From: Prosopocoilus inquinatus
Taxonomy: Eukaryota; Arthropoda; Insecta; Coleoptera; Lucanidae
Length of the DNA: 64,000 bases
Assembly: GCA_036172665.1 (NCBI GenBank)
Contig: CM069876.1
Span: 48,391,001 to 48,455,000 of the forward strand
Direction of reading: 5' to 3'
In this document: piece by piece, positions 33,351-45,646 of the stretch
How the letters are laid out: each line of letters begins with the position of its first letter
Numbering within the stretch: the first letter of the stretch is position 1
Position numbers and translations under genes: made by a program
The notes under the pieces: generated by a model
Seen by the model: only the letters and a program-made list of their open reading frames with translations
The model's database searches: none
Told to the model about the DNA's origin: nothing

Positions 33351-34130
33351 ATTCAAACACCTTGAGACTTTCACTATCAAATTTGGCACAAAAAAATATG
33401 AAATCTGAATTCAATACGTATCACGAAGTCAATCCGGGGACACACTGTATAACAGAATACATGCAAAGGGAAGTGAACAGTGGCGGAGAGAAAGAATTTT
33501 TTTACGGGGTTGATTCAAAATCCGGGTCAATTCAAATCGCGCTGCTCGTGGTGGTGAGTAATAACATGTGTTCAAAACAAGAGAGATGTTTACTTTCTGA
33601 AAACCAAAAGCAAATTGACTTTGACGAATTATTACAAAAAAGAGGATTGCGCAATTGCGAATCGTTTCCTTAAGTAAACACCCGAGGCGAGTGAGTCGAA
33701 AAGTAGGATGGCAGAGGAAAGTGAATCGCGCGCGCGGCGCTCGATTCTCGACTCATTCATATTACCACAATTTTATGCAACAGAAAGTCGTCCATTTATC
33801 GCCGGCCGCTTTCTACTAAAAAGTGAATCTGATCCGGAGGAGCGAAGCTCGCGATTTCAGCAGCGAACGGGGGCCGCCCCTGCCGTCGACGGCAACCTGT
33901 TGGCTGGCTGTGATGTCACAACTGTTTCGCGGCGAAGACCATGCGTGTTTTGTAGTTGCTTGCGTAACCGCATTATATGGCGGCCTGACACCATTCCCAA
34001 ACGGCCCCCCCTTCTTCGCACGCCTCTCACCATCCGTCGACACCGCGAGCTGCGGGCTTGCAACAGACAGTTACCAATTCTGACTTCTATTCATGGAAAA
34101 CGCATACAAACGTTTAGGCAGGGCGTTTCA
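33351..34130. other. GC-richer segment with an unrecognised ORF
   Basis: A plus-strand frame from ATG 33708 to 34178 (156 codons) is Arg/Ser/Pro-rich and matches no family I know. GC-rich DNA has open frames on both strands here. The 3' part (about 34015-34110) resembles 36120-36230 across the intervening tandem array, so part of it is repeat sequence. I do not call a gene. Confidence 0.35.
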
Positions 34131-36400
34131 AACGACAAAAGAACGCCGAAAATTAACACCTCTAAAGAAAACCATTAACTCGAAAAAAAGAAAGTCGAAA
34201 GAGAGGGGGAAATTAGGGACAATTCAAAACTATCACCAATTTCTTGGGTTTGATCACTTCATTGCAGGATTCTATATACACTTTTGCAAAGGGGTGGTCT
34301 TCACCCTATTCCTCACTCAATGGTACATGCATGGTCTTCACTTACCACCTGCATTCCATGACCTACCACGCAGATAACTTACTGGTCTTGAAGAAACCAA
34401 TTTCCCAAAGCGATTAATCCAAAAGAAACAAAGACAACAAACTTTTTGCAATCGGGGGCAATTCAAAACAATCTCCAATTGCTGGAAAATTCATTTCGAT
34501 CACTTCACTGTTGAATTATTTAGGGATTTTTGCAAAGAGTTGGCCTTCACCCCATCTTTCATCCAATCGTACATGCCTGGTCTTCACTTACCCCCTGCAT
34601 TAACCCAAAAAAAAACAAAGACGACAGACTTTTTGCAATTGGGGGCAATTCAAAACGATCTCCGATCGCTGGAAAATTCATTTCGATCACTTCACTATTG
34701 GATTTTCTAGAGACTTTTGCAAAGGTTTGGCCTTCATCCCCTCCTTCATGCAATGGTTCAAGCATGGTCTTCACTTACCCCTGCATTCCATGACCTATCA
34801 CGCAAATAACTGACTGGTCTTAAAGGAACCAATTTCCCAAAGCGATTAACCAACAAGAAATAAAGACGACAAACTTTTTGCAATTGGGGCAATTCAAAAC
34901 GATCTCCGATCGCTGGAAAATTCATTTCTATCACTTCACTATTGGATTTTCTAGAGACTTTTGCAAAGGTTTGGCCTTCATTCCATCCTTCATGCAATGG
35001 TTCATGCATGGTCTTCACATACCCCTGCATTCCATGACCTATCACGCAGGTAACTGACTGGTCTTGAAGAAACCAATTTCCCAAAGCGATTAACCCAAAA
35101 GAAATAAAGACGACAGACTTTTTGTAACTGGGGACAATTCAAAACAATCTCCAATTGCTGGAAAATTCATTTCAATCACTTCACTATTGGATTCTCTAAA
35201 GACTTTTGCAAAGGTTTGGCCTTCATCCCATCCTTCATGCAATGGTTCATGCGTGGTCTTCACTTACCCCTGCATTCCATGACTTATCACGCAAATAAGT
35301 GACTGGCCTTAAAAAAACCAATTTCCCAAAGCGATTAACCCAAAAGAAACAAAGACGACAAACTTTTTGCAATGGGGGGTAATTCAAAACAATCTCCAAT
35401 TGCTGGAAAATTCATTTCGATCACTTCACTGTTGGATTCTTTAGGAATTTTTGCAAAGAGTTGGCCTTCACCCCATTTTTCATCCAATCGTACATGCCTG
35501 GTCTTCACTTACCCCCTGCATTCAATGACCTATCACGCAGATAACTGACTGGTCCTAAAGAAACCAATTTCCCACAGCGATTAACCCAAAAGAAACAAAG
35601 ACGACAGACTTTTTGCAATTGGGGGCAATTCAAAACGATTTCCGATCATTTCGATCACTTCACTATTGGATTTTCTAGAGACTTTTGCAAAGGTTTGGCC
35701 TTCATCCCATCCTTCATGCAATGGTTCATGCATGGTCTTCAGTTACCCCTGCATTCCATGTCTTTTCACGCAAGTAACTGACTGGTCTCAAGGTGAAAAC
35801 CGTTAACTTCAAAGGCAACACAAAGACCACCATCACCATAATTGGGGGAAATTCAAAATAACCACCAACTGCTGATAAACTGCGTTTTGATCACTTTATT
35901 GTTGGATTCTTCATTGTTGTTTGGACCTTCCAACCCACCTCATCTACATCCAACGGTCTTCACCTTTTCTTGTATTCCGTGATTGGATTCGAGTTCTGTT
36001 CAATTAATGAATAAAATCAATTACTTGGAGGTTATTGTGCGACAGGAATTAATTCCTTTGAGGGTCGATGAATCGGCGGCAGGAGTTGTTTGGGGGCGTT
36101 TCCTTTCTTTACACCTTCCTTACCATCCCCCATCCATCGTCTATCGACATCGAAAGCTCCAAATTTGGGACAGACAGCTCCGCCAGTTGTGGCTTCTGTT
36201 AATCGATGGAAGAACGCATGTTGGCAAGAAGGGTTTTAAGGCCAAAACATTTCCATTTTCAAGAGTTATCAACCCAAAAAGCAACAGAAGACAAGGAGCA
36301 GATCACTTTCCTACCACGCATGAAAAGCCCCCAGGGCTTGGGGCAATTCGAAACGATCTCAATCCGTGGGTCATCTACGTTTTTCTTCATTCATCCTCGG
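34130..36400 (+). repeat. ~245-bp tandem array, about 8 copies plus eroded ends
   Basis: CAAAGCGATTAACC recurs at about 34839, 35083 and 35328 and as CACAGCGATTAACC at 35574 (244-246 bp apart). Shared strings include GCAATTCAAAACGATCTCC, TGGAAAATTCATTTC and TTCATGCAATGGTTCA. Outer copies (34.15 kb; 35.8-36.4 kb) are diverged. Confidence 0.85.
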
Positions 36401-37200
36401 ATTCTTCATATTACCCCTCCCGCCCCCCTCCAATTTTTGCGTTGTGTTGGTAAGAGTAGATCTCCTACTCGTCTTTCATCCATTCATGATACAAGAAGTT
36501 CTTTACTTATTCCTGCATCCCCCTCCTAAACCTCTGCCAGTTTGAAATTTGTTTCAAGTGCAGAGACGACTTCAATCGATCAATATTAAAAAATACTTTG
36601 ATTGGAGGGGGGGGGGGCTCCAAATGGGTTTATATCCAAACTGCGATTACCTTACCATTGAATTTTTGTAAATTCTTGGGAAGGATAGGCCCTGAACTCA
36701 TCTTTCTGGAATGGAAGGGGTTTCCAATTGGCTGTACATCCAAACTCTGATTACCTTTCCATTGAATTTGTATAGATTCTTGGGAAGGGTGGGCCTTGAG
36801 CTCGTCTTTGGCGAAAAGTTTGAGACTTCCCCATCTCATCTCCGATGCAAGAACGAAAAAAGGAAAAAAAGTACTTTCAGTGGCTTTCAACTGAAAGAGA
36901 AAAGAAGGGAAAGGATTCCTGGAGGGCATGAAGAGGAACAGCCTAGAGAATGGGGATGATGATGAAGCTACAAACTCCACTGGTCAACGCCGTACGAAGT
37001 TTTGGCAAAAAGGTTGAGGCTTCCCCATCCACCCCCAATACAAGAACCAAAAAAGGAAAAACAGTACTTCCAATGGTCTTCAAATAAAAGAGACAAGAAA
37101 GGAGGAAAGGATTTCTGTAGCGCACGAAGAGGAAGAGCCAAACATTAGAATGGGGGTGAGGAAGTTACCAACTCCATTGGAATTCCAACAAAAAGTCAAA
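36401..37200 (+). repeat. two short tandem duplications
   Basis: GATTACCTTNCCATTGAATTT plus TTCTTGGGAAGG occurs at about 36640-36690 and 36745-36790. A ~190-bp unit with AAAAAAGGAAAAA(A/C)AGTACTT occurs at about 36830-36980 and 37018-37180. A G-run (36606-36616) is present. Minus-strand frames follow the repeat. Confidence 0.55.
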
Positions 37201-37560
37201 AAGAAATATCTTCAAAGGTAATTAAACCAAATCTTTGTAATACAGGATAACCCAGTCGATAACAGTAACTAGAATGGACCTTTTCAGGTTTTGTTTATTG
37301 GATGCAATCAATCACCAGTCTTTTGGGTGAATTTCTACATCATAATAACCTTGAGCTTCCTGAAGCTTGACGACTTTGGATGACTTACTGATTCATACTT
37401 CCGTTATTTCGGCATTTACCTTGGGACAAACTGGGGAATTGCAGAAAAAACCAAAAGAAGTCAAAGTGAATCCCACATGATCCAAACCAAGTCAAAACGA
37501 GATTCAAGTTGGATTAATTAGTTCGTAAATTAGAATCATGCGTACCAGAACGAAAATCGA
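37201..37560. other. non-coding DNA, nothing recognised
   Basis: No repeat or coding support. Confidence 0.35.
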
Positions 37561-38370
37561 GTGGCCCAATCCAGGCCCAAATTCATTGCCTTTCGACCCC
37601 ATCCTCTTTCTTGGCATCATCACTGGTAAAGAACTTGAGTCTCTTAATCCCATGCAAATAAATTAGGAAAGCCCAAGTCCAAATGGACCCAATCGTGTTT
37701 CTTGAGCTCGACGATAAAGTATTTGAATCTCTCGACCATGTGTGAGTAAACAAACAACAAATTGGGGAATGATTTTGGGGAAATCGAACCCAGATTTGCA
37801 TTATTTGCTCGATCCGGATCCAAGTGAATCCAATCTTGGGCCTTGGTGGTAAGGAACTTGAAGCTCTCGAGCGCGCAGTGCAATTAAATAATAATAAAAT
37901 ATATTTGGGAAAAATCCAGGTCCAAATGAACCCAGCCCTTTCTTTTGGGCTCGGTGGTATTGAATTTGAACCCCTCGACCATTTAAGTCAACGAACAACG
38001 AAGTAAATTTTGGGGAAATCGAAGCCAGATCTACGTTTGCTCGATTCGGGTCCAATTTGATCCAATCTTGAGCTCGGGGGTAAAGATTTGAACCTCTCGA
38101 GCGTGCAATTAAATGATAATAAATTCTATTTCGGGAAAATCTGGGTCCAAATGGATCCAACCCTTTCTTTTAGGTTCGGTGGTAAAAAAAACGCACCTTT
38201 TGGCCTTGCAGCTAAATAAACAAGAAATTCCATTTTGGAGCAATTGAATTTAGATCTGGAGTTACTCAATCCAGGTTCAGGTCCAAATGGATTCCATGGC
38301 AAAGAATTTGAACCTCTCGACCTTGCGCAACCAAATTCTATTTTGGAAAGAGGAAAACTCTGGATTTTTT
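37560..38370 (+). repeat. ~235-bp dimeric degenerate tandem repeat
   Basis: GTCCAAATG(G/A)A(C/T)CCAA at 37679, 37920 and 38146 (a related GTCCAAATGGATTCC at 38281) alternates with half-units carrying GATCCAATCTTG(A/G)GC. Each half contains a GGTGGTAA...TTGAA(C/G)CTCTCGA(G/C) string. Confidence 0.65.
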
Positions 38371-38846
38371 CTTTTTTGAAAATCGGCTGACTGGGTTTGA
38401 GGACTGCTCGTTCCTTCCCTGGCGAAATGCAAAATTCCAATCGATGTGAAACATGAGGCAGATCCTTATACACCACGTCTTCGTCTTCGTCTTTGTTGAC
38501 GCTTCGCGTCCGCGTACGTTAACGTCTCGTCGTGAAAAGTGACACCTCGTGCAGCACGGAACAGTTAATCACATATTTACTTTCGTTTGTGTAAAACGTG
38601 CGCCTGTTTGCATTAAAACGCAAAGCAAACGCTTGACACAATTGTTGCCGGTTACGTTAACACCAGTTACGTTATGGCGTGCCCCGCAACGAGAACCAAG
38701 TGGCCAAAATCGGAAACGCAAAGAAAAAAGAAAGTAACTTAAAGAGAGAAAGAGGAAAGGAAGTCAGAAGATTTTACTTCAACTATCAAATTGAAGAAGA
38801 GACCTCAGAGGGATGGGCAAGAAAAGATGTATGGCATTAAAGGTCA
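38371..38846. other. mostly unique sequence between arrays
   Basis: CpG-containing stretch near 38470-38720 (CTTCGTCTTCGTCTTTG, GCGTCCGCGTACG). No gene recognised. Confidence 0.35.
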
Positions 38847-41601
38847 AGTCTGTCTTCAAAGAACGACCTTTTTCGATCTTGTCTAGCGCTTTAGGGTGTA
38901 TATTAAGGGTTGTCAATTCAATTTGGGCATTGACCCTCTAAGGAAAAGGTCCTTCTAACCCCTTCTAAAAGTGTTAAATTTCGATTTTCTGTTAAATTTC
39001 GATTTTCTGTTTCAGGTGGATGGGTAGACTGTGAGTCAATTTTTTTTTATCCTCAACAAATTATTTTTTGATGACTAATTATTTTCCACGGAAGCAAACA
39101 AAGTGGTTAAAGCCATCAAAACTCCCCTAAACACTCCTGGAAAATTCATCGACCACCAACCGATCTCTAAAGACCCTCGTTGGGAAAAGGAAAAAGTCTG
39201 TCTTCAAAGAAAGACCTTTGTCGATCTTGTCTAGTGCTTTAGGGTGTATATTAGGGGTTGTCAATTCAATTTGGGCATTGACCCTCTAAGGAAAAGGTCC
39301 TTCTAACCCCATTTCAAACTTAATTACCTCTGAAAGTGTTAGATTTCAATTTTCTGTTTCAGGTGGATGGGTAGACTGTGAGTCAATTTTTTTTATCCTC
39401 AACAAATTATTTTTTGATGACTAATTATTTTCCACGGAAGCAAACAAAGTGGTCAAAGCCATCAAAACTCCCCTAAACACTCCTGGAATGTTCATCGACC
39501 ACCAACCGATCTCTAAAGACCCCCGTTGGGAAAAGGAAAAAGTCTGTCTTCAAAGAACGACCTTTGTCCATCTTGTCTAGCGCTTTAGGGTGTATATTAG
39601 GGGTTGTCAATTCAATTTGGCCATTGACCCTCTAAGGAAAAGGTCCTTCTAACCCCATTTCAAACTTAATTACCTCTGAAAGTGTTAGATTTCAATTTTC
39701 TGTTTCAGGTGGATGGGTAGACTGTGAGTCAATTTTTTTTTATCCTCAACAAATTATTTTTTGATGACTAATTATTTTCCACGGAAGCAAACAAAATGGT
39801 TTAAGACATCAAAACTCCCCTAAACACTCCTGGAAAGTGCATCGACCACCAACCGATCTCTAAAGACCCCCGTTGGGAAAAGGAAAAAGTCTGTTTTCAA
39901 AGAACGACCTTTGTCCATCTTATCTAGCGCTTTAGGGTGTATATTAGGGGTTGTCAATTCAATTTGGGCATTGACCCTTTAAGGAAAAGGTCCTTCTAAC
40001 CCCATTTCAAACTTAATTACCTCTGAAAGTGTTAAATTTCGATTTTCTGTTTCAGGTGGATGGGTAGACTGTGAGTCAATTTTTTTTTATCCTCAACAAA
40101 TTATTTTTTGATGACTAATTATTTTCCACGGAAGCAAACAAAATGGTTTAAGCCATCAAAACTCCCCTAAACACTCCTGGAAAGTGCATCGACCACCAAC
40201 CGATCTCTAAAGACCCCCGTTGGGAAAAGGAAAAAGTCTGTTTTCAAAGAACGACCTTTGTCCATCTTATCTAGCGCTTTAGGGTGTATATTAGGGGTTG
40301 TCAATTCAATTTGGGAATTGACCCTCTAAGGAAAAGGTCCTTCTAACCCCATTTCAAATTTAATCACCTCTAAAAGTGTTAAATTTCGATTTTCTGTTTC
40401 AGGTGGAAGGGTAGTCTGTGAGTCAATTTTTTTTTATCCTCAACAAATTATTTTTTGATGACTAATTATTTTCCACGGAAGCAAACAAAGTGGTTTAAAC
40501 CATCAAAACTCCCCTAAACACTCCTGGAAAGTGCATCGACCACCAACCGATCTCTAAAGACCCCCGTTGGGAAAAGGAAAAAGTCTGTTTTCAAAGAACG
40601 ACCTTTGTCCATCTTATCTAGCGCTTTAGGGTGTATATTAGGGGTTGTCAATTCAATTTGGGCATTGACCCTCTAAGGAAAAGGTCCTTCTAACCCCATT
40701 TCAAATTTAATCACCTCTAAAAGTGTTAAATTTCGATTTTCTGTTTCAGGTGGAAGGGTAATCTATGAGTCAATTTTTTTTTCATCTTCAACAAATTATT
40801 TTTGACGACTAATTATTTTCCACGGAAGCAAACAAAGTGGTCAAAGCCATAAAAACTCCCCTAAACATTCCTGGATCGTTCATCGACCACCAACCGATCT
40901 CTAAAGACCCCCGTTGGGAAAAGGAAAAAGTCTGTCTTCAAAGAAAGACCTTTGTCGATCTTTTCTAGGGCTTTAGGGTGTATATTAGGGGTTGTCAATT
41001 CAATTTGGGCATTGACCCTCTGAGGAAAAGGTCCTTCTAACCCCATTTCAAACTTAATTACCTCTGAAAGTGTTAAATTTCAATTTTCTGTTTCAGGTGG
41101 AAGGGTAGTCTGTGAGTCAATTTTTTTTATCCTCAACAAATTATTTTTTGACGACTAATTATTTTCCACGGAAGCAAACAAAGTGGTCAAAGCCATCAAA
41201 ACTCCCCTAAACACTCCTGGAACGTTCATGGACCACCAACCGATCTCTAAAGACCCCCGTTGGGAAAAGGAAAAAGTCTGTCTTTAAAGAACGACCTTTG
41301 TCGACCTTGTCCAGAGCTTTAAGGTGTATATTAGGGGTTGTCAATTCAATTTGGGCATTGACCCTCTAAGGAAAAGGTCCTTCTAACCCCATTTCAAACT
41401 TAATTACCTCTGAAAGTGTTAGATTTCAATTTTCTGTTTCAGGTGGATGGGTAGACTGTGAGTCAATTTTTTTTATCCTCAACAAATTATTTTTTGATGA
41501 CTAATTATTTTCCACGGAAGCAAACAAAGTGGTTAAAGCCATAAAAACTCCCCTAAACACTCCTGGAAATTTCATCGACCACCAACCGACCTCTAAAAGA
41601 G
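38847..41601 (+). repeat. 347-bp satellite array, 8 copies
   Basis: CGTTGGGAAAAGG recurs at 39178, 39524, 39871, 40218, 40565, 40912 and 41258, i.e. 346-347 bp apart. Copies are highly similar. Each has TTTTCTGTTTCAGGTGG(A), which looks like a 3' splice acceptor, and CCACGGAAGCAAACAAA. The length is not a multiple of three and frames break, so it is not a repeated coding exon. No inverted repeats bracket the array. Confidence 0.95.
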
Positions 41602-42270
41602 GAAAAGGAAAGAAAAAGGTTTAGATTTAGAAAGAAATACATTTTCCAAAATTGATTGTCTGTAACCTAAACACATTATACGCATACAGGGCGTTTTAAA
41701 GTAGTGTAAATCACGCTTTAACAGGCTTGAGGCGTGCGCGAAACAAATTTTGGGTTTGAGCATACAACTGCTTGTAACTCCCTCTCCTCCAATTTTTTCT
41801 TCCCCTTTTTTTTGGATTTTTGATTTACTGAAATATTTTGTGCACCTAACGATAAGCGTTATACGTTGCGGCAGTCTACACCCAGCTTTACGCGAGCAAC
41901 TAGTTTTCTATTACTAGATCTAACGCGCGGAACGACACGCGGGCGGAAAGGGGGGGCCCCATAATGAAACAAGCCCACAGAACGGGGCCTGCGCATAAAC
42001 ACCCGCGACAAAATCGGCTCAAGTGCACTGGGTTTGTGGGTCAACGAGATAGAATGAACAAAGAGACAGAGAGAGAGAGAAAGAGAGAAGAGGCGCAACA
42101 GATCGAAGTGCGCTTCGCCCAAGATAATCGAGATAGATAACGGGGCCCGCTTATCTCAAGGGGGCGAAGTTTATCTTCGCGAGGTGCGATCTAAGTAAGA
42201 CGAACTTTGAAAAAAGTTTTTTTTCGTTTTTACGGAGATACTTAGGCCCACGTCTTTTTACATCCTCCTT
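41602..42270. promoter_or_regulatory. GC-richer unique segment with GAGA tract
   Basis: 41860-42180 is GC-rich with many CpGs, a (GA)n run (about 42060-42095), GATAA strings and GCGGAACGACACGCGGGCGG. It could be a regulatory element or an unrecognised non-coding exon; nothing proves either. Confidence 0.3.
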
Positions 42271-43900
42271 TTAAATTCATCTACCCCATAAAGTACAACA
42301 AAATAAAATAAAATAAAACAATGGCTTCGGAACAATTTCGAAAAATTGAAATATTAAACTTCGATAACTGGAATCATGATTTGCTACAAAAAAAGACTTC
42401 GGTATGAGAAAGGATGGAAAGTTAAAAAATAAAATAAAATAAAAACCAAGGAGAAAGTAAAATGTAACACTAATAAACACGTGGTCAAAAAATTCTGAAG
42501 GGGAAGCAAATCGATAAACAATTAAGAAATCGTTCTAAAAATAATTTTAAAAAAATATCCGTAAGTACAGGTGCATGTCTAATTGAATAATATAATTAAT
42601 TTTTTAATTAAGCAAGTGATAATCACAGTTCAAAACGCTCCCCTACCCCCCCAGAAAAAAAACATTTTATAAAATGATAGACGAAGGAATGGATGGGAAA
42701 TGTCCAAAAATTAGAAATCACGAAGAAATAAAATAAAATATAATTAAAAAAAAAATTTGGAGACGCGCAGCTAGGAGCTTAAAAAAATTGAAGGAAAATA
42801 TTTAAAAAAAATTGAAAATTTTTAAAATTTCTTCCTGAATGTTTAGAACTTTTGAGTTTTTTTTTTACATTTTGGCTTAACTAACTTAAAAAAACAAAAT
42901 TTTTAAGATTTTTCGTTGGGATGGGTTCGCTTAGGTCTCTTTCGGTTGCGTTGGGTTGACTTTCTACAATTTTGCATGCATTGCATTATGGGGGGGAGGG
43001 GGCAGTGAAGGAAAACATTTAAAAAGAGTTGAAAACTTTTTAAATTTTTTTTGCCCCTAATGTTTAGCATTTTTTAATTTTTTGGAGTACTTTCTATTTT
43101 TTGTTCCTTTTAATTTTGCATGCATTGCATTATGGGGGGAGGGGGCAGTGAAGGAAAACATTTAAAAAGAGTTCAAAACTTTTTACATTTTTTGTCCCCT
43201 AACGTTTAGAATTTTTTAATTTTTTGGAGTTCTTTCTATTTTTTCTTCCTTTTACTTTATTTAAATCTCGTATCTTTATATTTTTAAATAATTTCCCGAT
43301 TTTTTTAAGATTTTTCGTTCGCTTAGATCTGTTTCAGTCGAGCTGGGTTGACCTTGAACTGTTTCTCGAAAAAATACATGATATATTATTGCTCAAATTT
43401 TCAATACTTTCCGGCAATCTTCGTAAATTTTAAGATTTCGTTTTTTCTTTTTTAAGCACGTGACAATCACAATTCAAAACGCCCCCCCCCCCCGAAAAAA
43501 AAAACATTTTATAAAATGCCGAACGAAGGAATGGGTGGGAAGTTAATTTTTTTTTACATCATTTTAGTTTTTTTTTAATTTTCCCAACTTTTTAAAATTC
43601 CTCCCGAATTTTTAAGATTTTCGTTGGGACGGGGGTTCGCTTAGATCTGTTTCAGTTGGGTCGGGCCGACCTTGAACTACTTCTCGAAAAAAAATATATT
43701 TATTATTTTTTTATTTTTATTAATTTTTCGATACTTTCGGCTTATTATTTTATCATTTTTCGAATTTTAAGATTTCATTTTTTCAAGTGACAATCACAAA
43801 CGCCAAAAAATTTTTTTTATAAAATGCCGAACGAAGGAATGGCTGGGAAGTTTCCAAAAATTACAAACCACGAAGACAGTAAAAGAAAATAATTAAAAAT
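42271..43900 (-). repeat. inverted copy of the FTZ-F1-site repeat family, with a 144-bp tandem duplication
   Basis: TTTTTCGTTGGGA(T/C)GGG...TTCGCTTAG, then GGTTGACCTTGAACT, is the reverse complement of the 53.5-54.2 kb repeat. YCAAGGYCR sites lie at 43349-43357 and 43667-43675 (minus strand). TTTGCATGCATTGCATTATG is duplicated at 42971 and 43115. CGAAGGAATGG(A/G/C)TGGGAA recurs near 42684, 43523 and 43829. Confidence 0.6.
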
Positions 43901-45560
43901 GAAAATCTCAAGGCGAAGCGCAAATCAGTAAATAGAATTAAAACTAAAAAATAAATTTCTTAGTGTTATTTACACCGCATTCGTTTTCTGTTGACGTTAA
44001 AAATATTAAATAATTTTTTTAATACAATTAATTAGGCCAAAAATAATTAAAAAAAAATCCTCAATTAAGCAAAAATTTAAAAAAAAAACAAAATGCGAGG
44101 AACACTACCAGCCAATTTTTGATTAATACTTTATAAAAATATTTAAAACGAATAAATTATGTTATTAAAAAAAAAATCTCTAGCCGTTGAGCTTTCAAAA
44201 AAATAAAATAAAAAATTATACGTTTCTAGGATTACAATTTTTTTTTGTTAGCAAATATTATCAAGACGACAATAATAATAATAATAATAAGAATACATTT
44301 TTAAGAACTTCATTTTATTTGAATGACATATTAAAAAAAATCTTGCAAACTGTAATGACTGAAAAATTAGATAAGACTTCGCTTGTTTTTTTTTTTTTTA
44401 ATTATCCGACGAAATCTTTAGTTTTTTTTTAAATTTTTTCTCCTTATAGAAGGTCGTATGACATGAGAATCAAGTCGGCAAATCGTTTATAACTAAGGCA
44501 AACAGTGTAAAGGTCCCAAGACTGAACCTTGAGGAATTCTGAATTTTGATCGAAACAAGTTAATTTTATTTATTTTTTCTTGTCGCACTTTCTTGCCGAT
44601 TTATTAAACACGACTTGCGTTAATTTACGTTCGGCACTCCCCCGATCAACAACAAAAAATTAAATTAAATGAAAATATTAGAAACATTTTTTTCTTCTTC
44701 TTCCAAATTCGATTTTAATCAAAACAAGTCCATTCAATTTTTTTGTTTTTTTTCCTTGTAGTTGATGACCTGTTAGATTTTTCTTAAACACGACTTCGTT
44801 AATTTAAATTCAGTCCGCTTCTTCCCCTTTCCACTAAACAACAAAAATTAAATTAAATAATTAAAATATTAAAAAAATACATTTTTTTTTCCTTTTAAAA
44901 TATCATTTGCATTTTTTTTTCATTGCGTTTTTTTTTGAGGCCTGTTTTTCTCAACTTCTTTCCCCCTTGCTCGGGAATAATACGTATACTCAAAGCAATC
45001 TAAGTGAAACGTTTAAATTTAAAAAAATAAAAAAAAATAATTAATTAAGGTGCACCGTTTAATACTTTGTGTAGATTTCTGCAAAGTCACTTAATTTCCA
45101 AACAATGGAATCCCGCGTATATGCCACAGCTACTGTTATTATTATTGCTATAGCGGTAAAACAATGAATTTTGCGCGGCGGTGTGAGTCACTTTTGGTGG
45201 AACAGTCCTTCAAAAGCGTTGAGCATTTATGCAAAGATAAGGATTTTTCAGCTGACTTTGTGTTTGTTAACTTATTATTATTATTATTATTATCATCATC
45301 CTTCCCGCATGTTCAGTGTTTAAAGATTATCGTCGCTAAACAAGTCCAAGCAATTGTGCATGTACTTCAAAAAAAAAAAAATAAAACAAAAAGAAAAGAA
45401 AATAAACTAGTCGAATGATTTTTTTTTTATTTTTGTTTAATTTGCAAGGAATTTTTCATTTTTTTTTTTTAGCACAAGATTAGGTGCATATCCACATGTA
45501 ATATTTATGTTAACGAACTGTACAACACGTATAGCTGAATATGTAGAAGAGGGAGTCAAC
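43901..45560. other. AT-rich non-coding DNA with microsatellites
   Basis: (AAT)n near 44270-44289 and (TTA)n near 45275-45292. TTTTCTTCTT runs; the strings AATTAAATTAAATGAAAATA and AACACGACTT(G)CGTTAATTTA occur twice near 44.6-44.85 kb (a ~180-bp degenerate duplication). No gene. Confidence 0.4.
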
Positions 45561-45564
45561 TTTG

Positions 45565-45646
45565 CCCCATGTTGGGCGCCAAAATATTTGCTACGTGGCC
45601 GTCACGTTGAACGCGGTTTCATTGTTTGTCCCCACGTTGGGCGCCA
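45565..45646 (-). mobile_element. two tRNA-Lys-type primer-binding sites (LTR retroelement remnant)
   Basis: CCCCATGTTGGGCGCCA (45565-45581) and CCCCACGTTGGGCGCCA (45630-45646) match the 3' end of animal tRNA-Lys. On the minus strand they read TGGCGCCCAACGTGGGG, the usual primer-binding site of gypsy-like elements, 65 bp apart. No polyprotein is nearby, so only a scrap remains. Confidence 0.5.

Noticed and set aside
33708..34178. 156-codon plus-strand frame beginning ATG GCA GAG
   Set aside because: Composition follows GC-rich DNA that is open on both strands. Its 3' part is repeat-related to 36.1-36.2 kb; no family recognised.
35983..36453. 156-codon plus-strand frame
   Set aside because: No ATG at the start, and it lies in eroded copies of the 245-bp tandem repeat.
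38549..41046. Short frames within the 347-bp satellite
   Set aside because: The unit length is not a multiple of three and frames are broken in successive copies.
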